64,000 nt of DNA, from positions 2,953,608-3,017,607 of the forward strand of contig NZ_CM001466.1 of the NCBI RefSeq assembly GCF_000231055.2. Direction: 5' to 3'. A program made the position numbers and the translations under genes. Shown here piece after piece: positions 47,922 to 54,869 of this stretch (the stretch's first letter is position 1; every line of letters begins with the position of its first letter). The DNA is from Saccharomonospora azurea NA-128. Lineage in GTDB: Bacteria; Actinomycetota; Actinomycetes; Mycobacteriales; Pseudonocardiaceae. The notes beneath the pieces are model-generated. The model saw only the letters and a program-made list of their open reading frames with translations, ran no database searches and was not told where the DNA came from.

Positions 47922-48365
47922 GTGGCTGACACCCTGAAGGAAATCCTGCTCGACTCGAGCCGCCGTCCGACCGTGGTGGCCGACCTCCAGACTCTGATCG
48001 ACGAGGAGGTCGCGGCCAAGAGCGGCGTCTCGGGCACCGTCATCAAGACCGGCTACGCCGCTGTCAAGAAGATCAAGCCGGGCATCATCGGTGCCGCGGT
48101 CGAGAGCCTGCTCGACGAGTTCGTCGCCGCGCTCGAGCCCATCTACGCCGACTTCAAGGCGAGCGGTGCGGCCGAATTCGGCACCTACCTGCCGACCCGC
48201 CCGGACGCCGCCGACGCTCTGCTGTCGGTGACCGACGCCCGCTCGGAGAAGAGCGACCGCGACAGCATCAAGAAGGTCTACAGCAAGCTCCGCCCGAAGG
48301 GCAAGGAGAACGTCGAGGAGGCCCTGCCCCGCCTCGGCAAGCTGATCGACAAGCACGCCGCCTGA
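47922..48365 (+). CDS. Conserved actinobacterial protein (DUF6918-like)
   Basis: About 147 residues, probably from the GTG at 47922 behind GAAGGATGG; the ATG at 47913 overlaps that site. It is soluble, helical and Lys/Glu/Ala-rich. Recognisable stretches: LLDSSRRPTVVADLQTLIDE, IKPGIIGAAVESLLDEFVAA, LPTRPDAADALLSVTDARSE and LRPKGKENVEEALPRLGKLI. Single-copy homologues occur across actinobacteria; the function is unknown. A strong terminator follows. Confidence 0.65.
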   Translation: MADTLKEILLDSSRRPTVVADLQTLIDEEVAAKSGVSGTVIKTGYAAVKKIKPGIIGAAVESLLDEFVAALEPIYADFKASGAAEFGTYLPTRPDAADALLSVTDARSEKSDRDSIKKVYSKLRPKGKENVEEALPRLGKLIDKHAA

Positions 48366-48380
48366 GCGAACGTGCCACGC

Positions 48381-48421
48381 GAAGACCCCCGGTGACCCTG
48401 TCAGAGGTCCCGGGGGTCTTC
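48381..48421 (+). terminator. Hairpin terminator
   Basis: GAAGACCCCCGG / CCGGGGGTCTTC, perfect 12-bp arms, 16 bases after the DUF6918-like stop. It lies between convergent genes and can work for both. Confidence 0.8.
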
Positions 48422-48450
48422 CCATGTGGACAGTCGCACGAGTGTCCGCG

Positions 48451-49134
48451 TCAGCTCTTGGCGGGCTTGCCCGCCTGCGTCGTCCTGGCGTTGCCCGAGC
48501 TCGACTGCTGCCCTGACGGCGCGTCGGACTTCGGGGACTGCGCCGTGGGCTGCGCGGGTTGTGTCGGCTGCGTGGACGGGTCGGGATTGTCCGTGCTGCG
48601 CGGCGGTACGGGCGCGATGGCCGGTTCCTCCTGCCGGGACTTCATCGCGTAGGCAGCTGCGCCCGCGAGCGCGGCCGTGCCGAGCAGCCACGGCCACCGC
48701 CGCTTACTGCGCTTCGCGACGCCGTGCTTCGACACGGCCTTCGCCTCCGACATCGCGGCCTTGAACTCCTTCTTCGCCGCCCGGAAGTCGCGCTTGGCCT
48801 TGCGCCGCGACTGACCCGCCGCCTTCGCCGCCTTCAACGCGGCCTTCTTCGCCTTGCGGCCGGGGGCGCGCAGTTCCTCCCTGCGCAGCTCGGCCGTCGC
48901 GCGTGCCTCCTTCGCGCTGCGCACGGCTTCCTTCCGCGTCTGGGCGGCCCGGCGGGCGAGCTCCTTGCGGGCGATCTCGGTGCTCTCGCTCAACCGCTGT
49001 TCCGCGACCTGTGCCGCTTGTGCCGCCACGTCGGCGCTCACCCTCCCGACCTCGAGGGCGCGTTCCCGCAGTGTGCGCGCGCCGTTTCTGGTGGCATCAC
49101 CTACTGTCTGAGTGGTTCGAGCCTTCGAACCCAT
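48451..49134 (-). CDS. Lys/Ala/Arg-rich coiled-coil protein with a C-terminal membrane anchor
   Basis: About 227 residues from the ATG at 49134 after GAGGTGAGG. Residues ~1-150 are a highly basic helix: TRNGARTLRERALEVGRVSA, then RKELARRAAQTRKEAVRSAK and a histone H1-like AKKEFKAAMSEAKAVSKHG. One short hydrophobic helix (RRWPWLLGTAALAGAAAYAM, residues ~157-175) precedes a Pro/Ser/Gln-rich tail of ~50 residues. No family is recognised. It could be a membrane-tethered DNA- or polyanion-binding protein. It diverges from ppiA. Confidence 0.6.
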   Translation of the reverse strand: MGSKARTTQTVGDATRNGARTLRERALEVGRVSADVAAQAAQVAEQRLSESTEIARKELARRAAQTRKEAVRSAKEARATAELRREELRAPGRKAKKAALKAAKAAGQSRRKAKRDFRAAKKEFKAAMSEAKAVSKHGVAKRSKRRWPWLLGTAALAGAAAYAMKSRQEEPAIAPVPPRSTDNPDPSTQPTQPAQPTAQSPKSDAPSGQQSSSGNARTTQAGKPAKS

Positions 49135-49234
49135 CGGCCTCACCTCGTCGTTTCGTGGTCTGCGTGGCGCGTGCGCCTGCAGCTCATCCTGCCCCTTTCC
49201 TCCCGATCCCGCCGTGGATGGCACGATGAATCGC

Positions 49235-49783
49235 GTGACTGACAGCAACGCAACCCCCAGTGGCGGGAAGATCAAGGCCACACTGCACACCAACCGCGGT
49301 GACATCCACCTGGTGCTCTTCCCCGACCACGCGCCGAAGACGGTCGCGAACTTCACCGGTCTGGCCGAAGGCACGAAGGAGTACACCCAGCCGAACGCCA
49401 AGGGTGAGAGGTCCGGTCCGTTCTACGACGGCAGCATCTTCCACCGGGTGATCGACGGGTTCATGATCCAGGGCGGTGACCCGACGGGTACCGGCCGCGG
49501 CGGCCCGGGCTACAAGTTCGGCGACGAGTTCCACCCCGAGCTCCAGTTCAACCGGCCGTACCTGCTGGCCATGGCGAACGCGGGCCCCGGCACGAACGGC
49601 TCGCAGTTCTTCATCACGGTGGCCCCGACGCCGCACCTCAACTTCAAGCACACGATCTTCGGTGAGGTGGCCGACCAGGAGTCCCGCGACGTCGTGGACG
49701 CCATCGCCCGTACCGCGACCGGTCCGGCCGACAAGCCCCTCGAGGACGTGGTCATCGAGCGCGTCACCGTCGAACGCGGCTGA
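49235..49783 (+). CDS. ppiA: Cyclophilin-type peptidyl-prolyl isomerase
   Basis: About 182 residues. Either the GTG at 49235 or the ATG at 49226 may be used; no ribosome binding site is clear, and leaderless translation is possible. Cyclophilin core: HTNRGDIHLVLFPDHAPKTV, FYDGSIFHRVIDGFMIQGGD (catalytic Arg in FHRV), MANAGPGTNGSQFFIT and LNFKHTIFGEV. Cytoplasmic; it speeds prolyl isomerisation in folding. Same position as M. tuberculosis Rv0009. Confidence 0.95.
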   Translation: MTDSNATPSGGKIKATLHTNRGDIHLVLFPDHAPKTVANFTGLAEGTKEYTQPNAKGERSGPFYDGSIFHRVIDGFMIQGGDPTGTGRGGPGYKFGDEFHPELQFNRPYLLAMANAGPGTNGSQFFITVAPTPHLNFKHTIFGEVADQESRDVVDAIARTATGPADKPLEDVVIERVTVERG

Positions 49784-49904
49784 GTAGTACCCGGCACCAG
49801 GTAGGTTGGTGGTGGGCCACGCGCGTGTGTCGGCCGCGGGCGCGTGGTGAGCGAATCACCTCGTGGACGGACCAGGCCGTGAACACAGGAGTGTCGACAG
49901 CACT

Positions 49905-50858
49905 GTGACCGAGCCCCCCACCCCTCCGCCGTACGGGCAGCCACCGCAACAAGAGGCTCTGCCCGGTTGCTGGTGGCACCCGGCCAGGCAGACCGGCCTG
50001 CGTTGCGTCCGCTGCGATCGGCCCGCGTGCCCCGACTGTCTCCGGGAAGCGTCCGTGGGCTACCAGTGCATCGACTGCGTGTCCACGGCGCAGCAGCACC
50101 ACCGGGCACAGTCGGTGGCCTACCGCAAGGCCGGTTACGGCGCCCGTACGGTGGCGGGGGCCCGGGTGCCGCAGCGGCTCGTGGTCGTTCCCCTGCTCAT
50201 CGCGATCAACGTCGTCGTGTACGCCCTCACGGCGTTCCAGGCGAGCGACGCGATGAACAACCACAACTCGCCGGTCTTCGCCGACGGCGTGCTGTGGCCG
50301 GAGGCCGTGGTCGTGCTCGACGAGTGGTGGCGGCTGCTGACGTCGGGGTTCCTGCACTACGGCCTGATCCACCTCGCCATGAACATGTTGGCGTTGTGGG
50401 TGCTCGGGCGTGATCTGGAGATGCTGCTCGGGCGGGTCCGGTTCGTGGCCCTGTACTTCCTGTCCATGTTCGCCGGGGGCGCTGCCGTGTTCGCCTTCGG
50501 CGCGGCCGACACCGGGACGGCGGGTGCGTCGGGCGCGATCTACGGGCTGATGGGCGCCATCCTCGTCGCGGTGCTGCGTCTGCGGCTCAACCCGACCACG
50601 GCGATCGGGATCATCGTGCTGAACGTGATCCTGAGCGTCTCGATCCCCAACATCTCCCTGTTGGGTCACCTCGGCGGTCTGGTCGCCGGGGCTCTCGCGA
50701 TGGTGGCGATGGTGTACGCGCCGGAGAAGAACCGCGCCGCGTACCAGGCCGGTGCGCTGGCGATCGTCGCCGCGGCACTGGTCGGTCTGGTGATCTACCG
50801 GGACGCGCAGCTCACCGACCAGCTGTGTCTGGTCTATCCGGCGTTGTGCGGGGTCTGA
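49905..50858 (+). CDS. Rhomboid family intramembrane protease with N-terminal zinc finger
   Basis: About 317 residues from the GTG at 49905. Residues ~20-65 form a B-box-like zinc finger (CWWHPARQTGLRCVRCDRPA followed by CPDCLREASVGYQCIDC). Six to seven membrane helices follow. The catalytic pair is S209 in GASGAIYGLMG and H255 in LLGHLGGLVAG, with the conserved LHYGLIHLAMNMLALWVLG. It cleaves membrane proteins within the bilayer; substrates are unknown. Its 3' end overlaps the convergent PH-domain gene by 25 bases. Confidence 0.93.
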   Translation: MTEPPTPPPYGQPPQQEALPGCWWHPARQTGLRCVRCDRPACPDCLREASVGYQCIDCVSTAQQHHRAQSVAYRKAGYGARTVAGARVPQRLVVVPLLIAINVVVYALTAFQASDAMNNHNSPVFADGVLWPEAVVVLDEWWRLLTSGFLHYGLIHLAMNMLALWVLGRDLEMLLGRVRFVALYFLSMFAGGAAVFAFGAADTGTAGASGAIYGLMGAILVAVLRLRLNPTTAIGIIVLNVILSVSIPNISLLGHLGGLVAGALAMVAMVYAPEKNRAAYQAGALAIVAAALVGLVIYRDAQLTDQLCLVYPALCGV

Positions 50859-51277
50859 CGCAGTCGGACGAGCTCGTCGTACACGTCGTGCGGATCGGTT
50901 CCGAGTTCGATCCAGCCGAGCACGGTGAGGCGGTCGTCGGAATCGAGTTCGACGATCTGCGCCTCGCGGCCGTAGCGCCGGGCCGTGGTGAGTCGCACGG
51001 CGACGTCCGACCACCGCAGCGAGTGGGTGCGACCGAGCGTGCGCAGTCGGACGCCGGAGGCGTCGGCGGTGAGCCGCGGACGCACCACGGTGCCGTGCAG
51101 CGACAGCGCGGCGAACGCGGCGGTGACCACGCTCAGCAGCAGGGTCCCCGGGCGGTCGCCCGAGAGCGCGGTCCACGCGAGCGCGCAGGCCGCGGCCACT
51201 GTGAGAGCCCAGCCGACGCCGACGAGACCGGGTCGCGGAGCCCAGGCTCGGGCCGAGTTGTCCACAGGGTTGTCCAC
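50834..51277 (-). CDS. PH-domain membrane protein
   Basis: About 147 residues from the GTG at 51277, or 143 from the in-frame GTG at 51265. Two hydrophobic segments (GWALTVAAACALAWTALSG; LLLSVVTAAFAALSLHGTVV) precede a bacterial PH-like domain with RLRTLGRTHSLRWSDVAVRL and a LGWIELGTDPHDVYDELVRL tail. M. tuberculosis Rv0010c has the same position beside crgA. Its N-terminal codons coincide with two DnaA boxes. Confidence 0.82.
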   Translation of the reverse strand: MDNPVDNSARAWAPRPGLVGVGWALTVAAACALAWTALSGDRPGTLLLSVVTAAFAALSLHGTVVRPRLTADASGVRLRTLGRTHSLRWSDVAVRLTTARRYGREAQIVELDSDDRLTVLGWIELGTDPHDVYDELVRLRQTPHNAG

Positions 51278-51278
51278 A
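51258..51278 (+). promoter_or_regulatory. Two DnaA boxes over the PH-domain gene start
   Basis: TTGTCCACA at 51258-51266 and again at 51270-51278, same orientation, three bases apart. Both are perfect matches to the actinobacterial box. They overlap both candidate start codons of the PH-domain gene. Confidence 0.7.
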
Positions 51279-51312
51279 GTGGGGATGAGTTACACCGCTG
51301 TGTTTTCGCCTC

Positions 51313-51579
51313 TCAGCGCCATCGCATGGTCATGAGCAGGCCGGTGATCATGAGGGCGAAGCCGATCGCGAAGTTCCAGTCTCCGAGTTCGGTCATGAAG
51401 TCGATCTTGTGGCCGGCCAGGTAGTTGACGACGAGCCAGGCAAGACCGAGCAGCATCAAGCCGAACATCACGACCTTGTAGACCGGATGCGACGGGCCCG
51501 CCGCGCGCACCTTGACAGGCGTGCGGCGATCGGTCGGCGGCGTGTACGCCGTCTTCTTGCGGACCTTGGACTTGGGCAT
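51313..51579 (-). CDS. crgA: Cell division protein CrgA
   Basis: 88 residues from the ATG at 51579. It begins MPKSKVRKKTAYTPPTDRRT, a strongly conserved cytoplasmic stretch, followed by two transmembrane helices (VVMFGLMLLGLAWLVVNYL; NFAIGFALMITGLLMTM) separated by an AGHKIDFMTELGDW loop. CrgA helps coordinate FtsZ, FtsI and the divisome in actinobacteria. Its order with the PH-domain gene and sortase matches mycobacteria. Confidence 0.95.
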   Translation of the reverse strand: MPKSKVRKKTAYTPPTDRRTPVKVRAAGPSHPVYKVVMFGLMLLGLAWLVVNYLAGHKIDFMTELGDWNFAIGFALMITGLLMTMRWR

Positions 51580-51735
51580 CGGAGTCCTCGCGTGCTCTTT
51601 CGGCAGAATGATCGGCAGTGTGCGACTGCCACCTTCCCCACACGTTAACGTAATCGGGCAGGCGCCAGAACCGGGGAGCGAGCGCTGGTCAGCAGATCGT
51701 GATGACCGCGTGCCGCCCGCGCGAGAGGAGCTCGC

Positions 51736-53121
51736 TTGTCGAGGTACGAGGACCCGGAGACCCGCAAGTTCAACGCGCCCCCGCGCGGTCGGGTGCCCGA
51801 CCCGCCCCGTGACGGGATGCCGCCCGCCGGGCGCCGCCGCGGCGAGCCGTATCCGCGACGTCCGCGTCCGCACGATCCGCACGATCGCGCACGCCAGGTG
51901 CCGCGGCGGCCCGTCGAGGATCCGATGCGGGGCACTCTGTCCGAACCCCCGCAGCCTCTCCGCGCTCCGCAACCACCTCAACCACCTCGGTCGGGGCGGC
52001 CGTCGCGCGTGTCCGGGCCCTCGCACCCCCGGCACGTCCCGCAACGCCCACGGCCGGGAGTACCTCCGGCGGAGGCGGCTGGGGACGGCATGGACGGCGT
52101 GGACCGCATGGATGCCCCGACCCGGCCCGTGCTGACACCGGCCGTGCGTCCTCCCCGGCGGCGCCCGGCCCCGCCACCCGAGCAGCCTCCCGCCGACGCG
52201 GAGGACGTGCGCCCCGACGAGGAGGAAACGCCGGAGGAAACGCCGGAGAACCCGGAGGAGTCGGCGCCGACACGGTCGGCGAAGTCAGTGAAGACGCGGA
52301 GGAAGGCGAAGTCGACCGCGGACGACGGTGGCGGCAAGGGTCGCGCGGCGGTGCGCGTCTTCGGCGAAGTGCTGATCACCCTCGGGCTCGTGATGCTGCT
52401 GTTCGTCGTCTACGAGCTGTGGGTCACCAACCTGATGTCCGAGGAACTCCAGCGCGAGGCCAGCGCCGAGTTGGACGAGCTCTGGTCGCAGGAACGGCAG
52501 ATGCACGCCGATCCCATGGACGGGCAAGCGTTTGCGCGCATCTACATCCCGTCGTTCGGCGTCGACTGGAACTTCACGGTTCAGCAGGGCGTGGACGCCG
52601 CGACGCTGGAGGTCGGGCCGGGGCACTACAAGAAGTCGGCGATGCCCGGGCGGCCCGGCAACTTCGCCGTGGCCGGGCACCGCGTCGGCAAGGGCGCGCC
52701 GTTCAACGACCTGGATCTGCTCGGTTCGTGCGACGCGGTGGTGATCGAGACCGTCGACGAGTTCTTCGTCTACCGCGTGCTGCCGATGACCGACGAGGTG
52801 CAGGGTTGGGCGCAGGGCAAGGGCCAGGACCCGCGGTGTGAAGGCGTGCGCCCGCTCACCGAGATCGATCCGACGTACGAGGAGACGGTGGGCCGCCGCA
52901 TCGTGCCGCCCACGCGAGGGGACGCCGTCGCCCCGGTGCCGTACCGGCCCGATTCGCAGCTGGCCGAGGAGGGCCAGGTGGAGCTGCTGACCCTCACCAC
53001 GTGCCATCCGCGGTTCTCCGACCGCGAGCGCATGATCATTCACGGGGTGCTGACGCACGTGTACGAGAAGGAAGCGGGCGCCACCTACGAAGAGCTGTTG
53101 ACGGAGATCGGGGAGGCGTGA
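51736..53121 (+). CDS. Class E sortase
   Basis: About 461 residues, TTG start after GAGAGGAG. Residues 1-205 are a cytoplasmic, Pro/Arg-rich, probably disordered region with an acidic EEETPEETPENPEES patch. One transmembrane helix lies near 208-228 (GEVLITLGLVMLLFVVYELW). The sortase domain has the catalytic H315 in AVAGHRVG, C423 in TLTTCHPRF and the Arg in SDRERMIIHG. Class E sortases anchor proteins with LAxTG signals to peptidoglycan. No substrate gene is seen nearby. Confidence 0.9.
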   Translation: MSRYEDPETRKFNAPPRGRVPDPPRDGMPPAGRRRGEPYPRRPRPHDPHDRARQVPRRPVEDPMRGTLSEPPQPLRAPQPPQPPRSGRPSRVSGPSHPRHVPQRPRPGVPPAEAAGDGMDGVDRMDAPTRPVLTPAVRPPRRRPAPPPEQPPADAEDVRPDEEETPEETPENPEESAPTRSAKSVKTRRKAKSTADDGGGKGRAAVRVFGEVLITLGLVMLLFVVYELWVTNLMSEELQREASAELDELWSQERQMHADPMDGQAFARIYIPSFGVDWNFTVQQGVDAATLEVGPGHYKKSAMPGRPGNFAVAGHRVGKGAPFNDLDLLGSCDAVVIETVDEFFVYRVLPMTDEVQGWAQGKGQDPRCEGVRPLTEIDPTYEETVGRRIVPPTRGDAVAPVPYRPDSQLAEEGQVELLTLTTCHPRFSDRERMIIHGVLTHVYEKEAGATYEELLTEIGEA

Positions 53122-53279
53122 TGTACGGCTGGATCTGGCGACACCTGCCCGGGCCGCTGCCGGTACGGATCGGCCTTGCCGCGGGCCTCGTGCTCGGGGC
53201 CGTGGCGCTGCTGATGTTCGTCGTCTTCCCGTGGGCGGAGCCGTTGCTGCCGTTCAACGACGTCGCCGTGGAGGAGTGA
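53121..53279 (+). CDS. Small single-pass membrane protein coupled to sortase
   Basis: 52 residues from the ATG at 53121, overlapping the sortase stop in TGATG. It begins MYGWIWRHLPGPLPVRIGLA, followed by a hydrophobic helix (AAGLVLGAVALLMFVVFPWA) and the short tail EPLLPFNDVAVEE. Equivalent short proteins follow this sortase in other actinobacteria. The function is unknown, but the coupling suggests that it works with the sortase. Confidence 0.75.
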   Translation: MYGWIWRHLPGPLPVRIGLAAGLVLGAVALLMFVVFPWAEPLLPFNDVAVEE

Positions 53280-53302
53280 CCCCAGGCACGCGTGTCCGCC
53301 GT

Positions 53303-53969
53303 TCAGGGACGCGTGTTCGCACCTCGGCGTCGGGCGATGAGGGAGTCGATCCCGTCGAGCAGCAGGTCGAGGCTCGACCAGAAGTCCCCTTCGTCGATCC
53401 ACGAGGAAACCTATCCGCGCCTCGCGCGCATTTCCCGCGGCCAGGTCTTCGCCGGAGGTGACCCGGCCTTCGTTGCGCGCGTAGCCGCTGAACGTCGTGC
53501 CGATGAGGATCTTCTCGTTGTCGTCGAGCGGCGTGTCGTCGAGCGCGGCCAGCAGGCGTTCGAGCCACAGGAGCCCCCGCGGACCGAGTGGTGGGCGCTC
53601 GGCGATGGACAGCAGCCACGGGCGGGCCACGAACAGGTCGACGTTGGCCCTGGCCCAGCGGGCGAGGTACTCGCGCCGGGACAGGCCGTCGGGGGAGGGA
53701 GGCTCGCCGGCCGCGGCGCCGAGCATCGCGAGCAGGAGCTCGTCCTTGCTGCCCACGTACCGGTAGAGCGACATCGGTGCCACGCCGAGCCGTGAGGCGA
53801 TGTTGTTCATCGACACGGCAGCGAGACCGGCGGCATCGGCGATCTCCGTCGCGGCCTTGGTGATCCGGGCCAGGTCGAGGCTCGGTTTCGGTCCTCGGCG
53901 GGGCGCGGGTTCACGGCCCCACATCCGCGCGAGGACGCCGGGCAGCTCGGGGCGTGTGCTGTCCGCCAT
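53303..53969 (-). pseudogene. TetR family regulator with a C-terminal frameshift
   Basis: The N-terminal 200 residues from the ATG at 53969 are a normal TetR regulator: LARITKAATEIADAAGLAAV and MNNIASRLGVAPMSLYRYVG (HTH), then the C-terminal domain with ARPWLLSIAERPPLGPRGLL and GTTFSGYARNEGRVTSGEDL. Near 53395-53415 the frame changes. The proper family ending (IDEGDFWSSLDLLLDGIDSL then IARRRGANTRP and a stop at 53303) is in the +1 frame, while the original frame runs on over the opposite strand of the sortase gene. A TAG blocks the +1 frame just upstream, so at least a one-base change is needed. A true mutation or a sequence error cannot be told apart. Confidence 0.8.
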
Positions 53970-53971
53970 GG

Positions 53972-54100
53972 GTCTACCTGCTGCTGGGGCTGCCGATGTC
54001 GGACGGCACGGCCTGGACCGTGACGGCGTGGCTCGTCGGTGGCTGCGTGGTGGCCGTCCCGCTGGCCACTGTGCTGTTCCGGCGTCGCGGACAGGCCTGA
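53972..54100 (+). pseudogene. C-terminal stub of a membrane protein, probably ABC-2-type permease
   Basis: An open frame without a start reads VYLLLGLPMSDGTAWTVTAW then LVGGCVVAVPLATVLFRRRG and a stop. The final pattern (W-x3-AW, hydrophobic, VPLA-x3-FRRR) is the usual end of ABC-2-type drug-export permeases. It begins right at the divergent TetR start codon, so the rest of the transporter, and the control region, are missing. Together with the frameshifted TetR gene it looks like a decayed export locus. Confidence 0.55.
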
Positions 54101-54125
54101 CGCGCCCGAGTCGTAGGCTTGCCAC

Positions 54126-54767
54126 ATGCGTGTACTCGTCGTCGACAACTACGACAGCTTCGTCTACAACCTCGTGCAGTACCTCGCCCAGCTGGGCGCG
54201 GAGTGCACGGTGTGGCGCAACGACGTCGTGGACGTCGACGACGTGGTCCGCTTCGACGGGGTGCTCGTCTCGCCCGGCCCGGGGACGCCGGAGAAGGCCG
54301 GACGCAGCGTCGAGGTCGTGCGGCGGTGCGCGGACGAATCCGTGCCGGTGCTCGGCGTCTGCCTCGGCCACCAGGCCATCGGCGTCGCGTGGGGGGCGAC
54401 GGTGGACCGCGCGCCCGAGCTCCTGCACGGCAAGACCAGCGAGGTGGAACATGACGGCGCCGGTGTCTTCGCGGGCCTGCCCAGTCCGTTCACCGCGACC
54501 CGATACCACTCGCTGACGGTGCTGCCCGAGACCGTCCCGGACACCTTCGAGGTCACCGGACGGACCGCCTCGGGGATCGTGATGGGCATGCGACACCGGG
54601 AACTGCCCGTCGAGGGCGTGCAGTTCCACCCGGAATCCGTGCTCACCCAGGGCGGGCACCGGATGCTCGCCAACTGGATGGCCTCCGCCGGACATCCGGT
54701 CCGCGAGCAGCTCGTCGACGAGCTGGAGCAGGCCACCCGCGCGGTGCAGCACGCCGCCATGGCGTAG
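54126..54767 (+). CDS. pabA: Glutamine amidotransferase, aminodeoxychorismate/anthranilate synthase component II
   Basis: 213 residues. The ATG at 54126 follows TAGGCT at 54113-54118 by seven bases, which suggests a leaderless transcript. It is a class I glutamine amidotransferase: LVVDNYDSFVYNLVQYLAQL, the oxyanion region VSPGPGTPEKAG, the catalytic Cys in VLGVCLGHQAIG, and HPES (VEGVQFHPESVLTQGG) with His and Glu. It provides ammonia for folate (PabB) or tryptophan (TrpE) synthesis. The partner gene is not in the window. Same place as M. tuberculosis trpG/Rv0013. Confidence 0.92.
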   Translation: MRVLVVDNYDSFVYNLVQYLAQLGAECTVWRNDVVDVDDVVRFDGVLVSPGPGTPEKAGRSVEVVRRCADESVPVLGVCLGHQAIGVAWGATVDRAPELLHGKTSEVEHDGAGVFAGLPSPFTATRYHSLTVLPETVPDTFEVTGRTASGIVMGMRHRELPVEGVQFHPESVLTQGGHRMLANWMASAGHPVREQLVDELEQATRAVQHAAMA

Positions 54768-54813
54768 CCCCGCACGGGCCGCCGAGCGCACCGACAGACA
54801 TCGACGGACAACG

Positions 54814-54856
54814 ACGAAGGCCACCCCCGACGTCACCGCCGAGGGGTGGCCTTCGT
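54814..54856. terminator. Bidirectional terminator between pabA and pknB
   Basis: ACGAAGGCCACCCC / GGGGTGGCCTTCGT, perfect 14-bp arms with a 15-base loop, between the convergent pabA and pknB stops. Confidence 0.88.
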
Positions 54857-54869
54857 TCGTCAACGCCTC

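Noticed and set aside
53085-54863. 592-codon minus-strand frame containing the TetR protein
   Set aside because: Only the middle part is TetR. The N-terminal 298 codons are antisense to pabA and the C-terminal part is antisense to sortase, after the frameshift.
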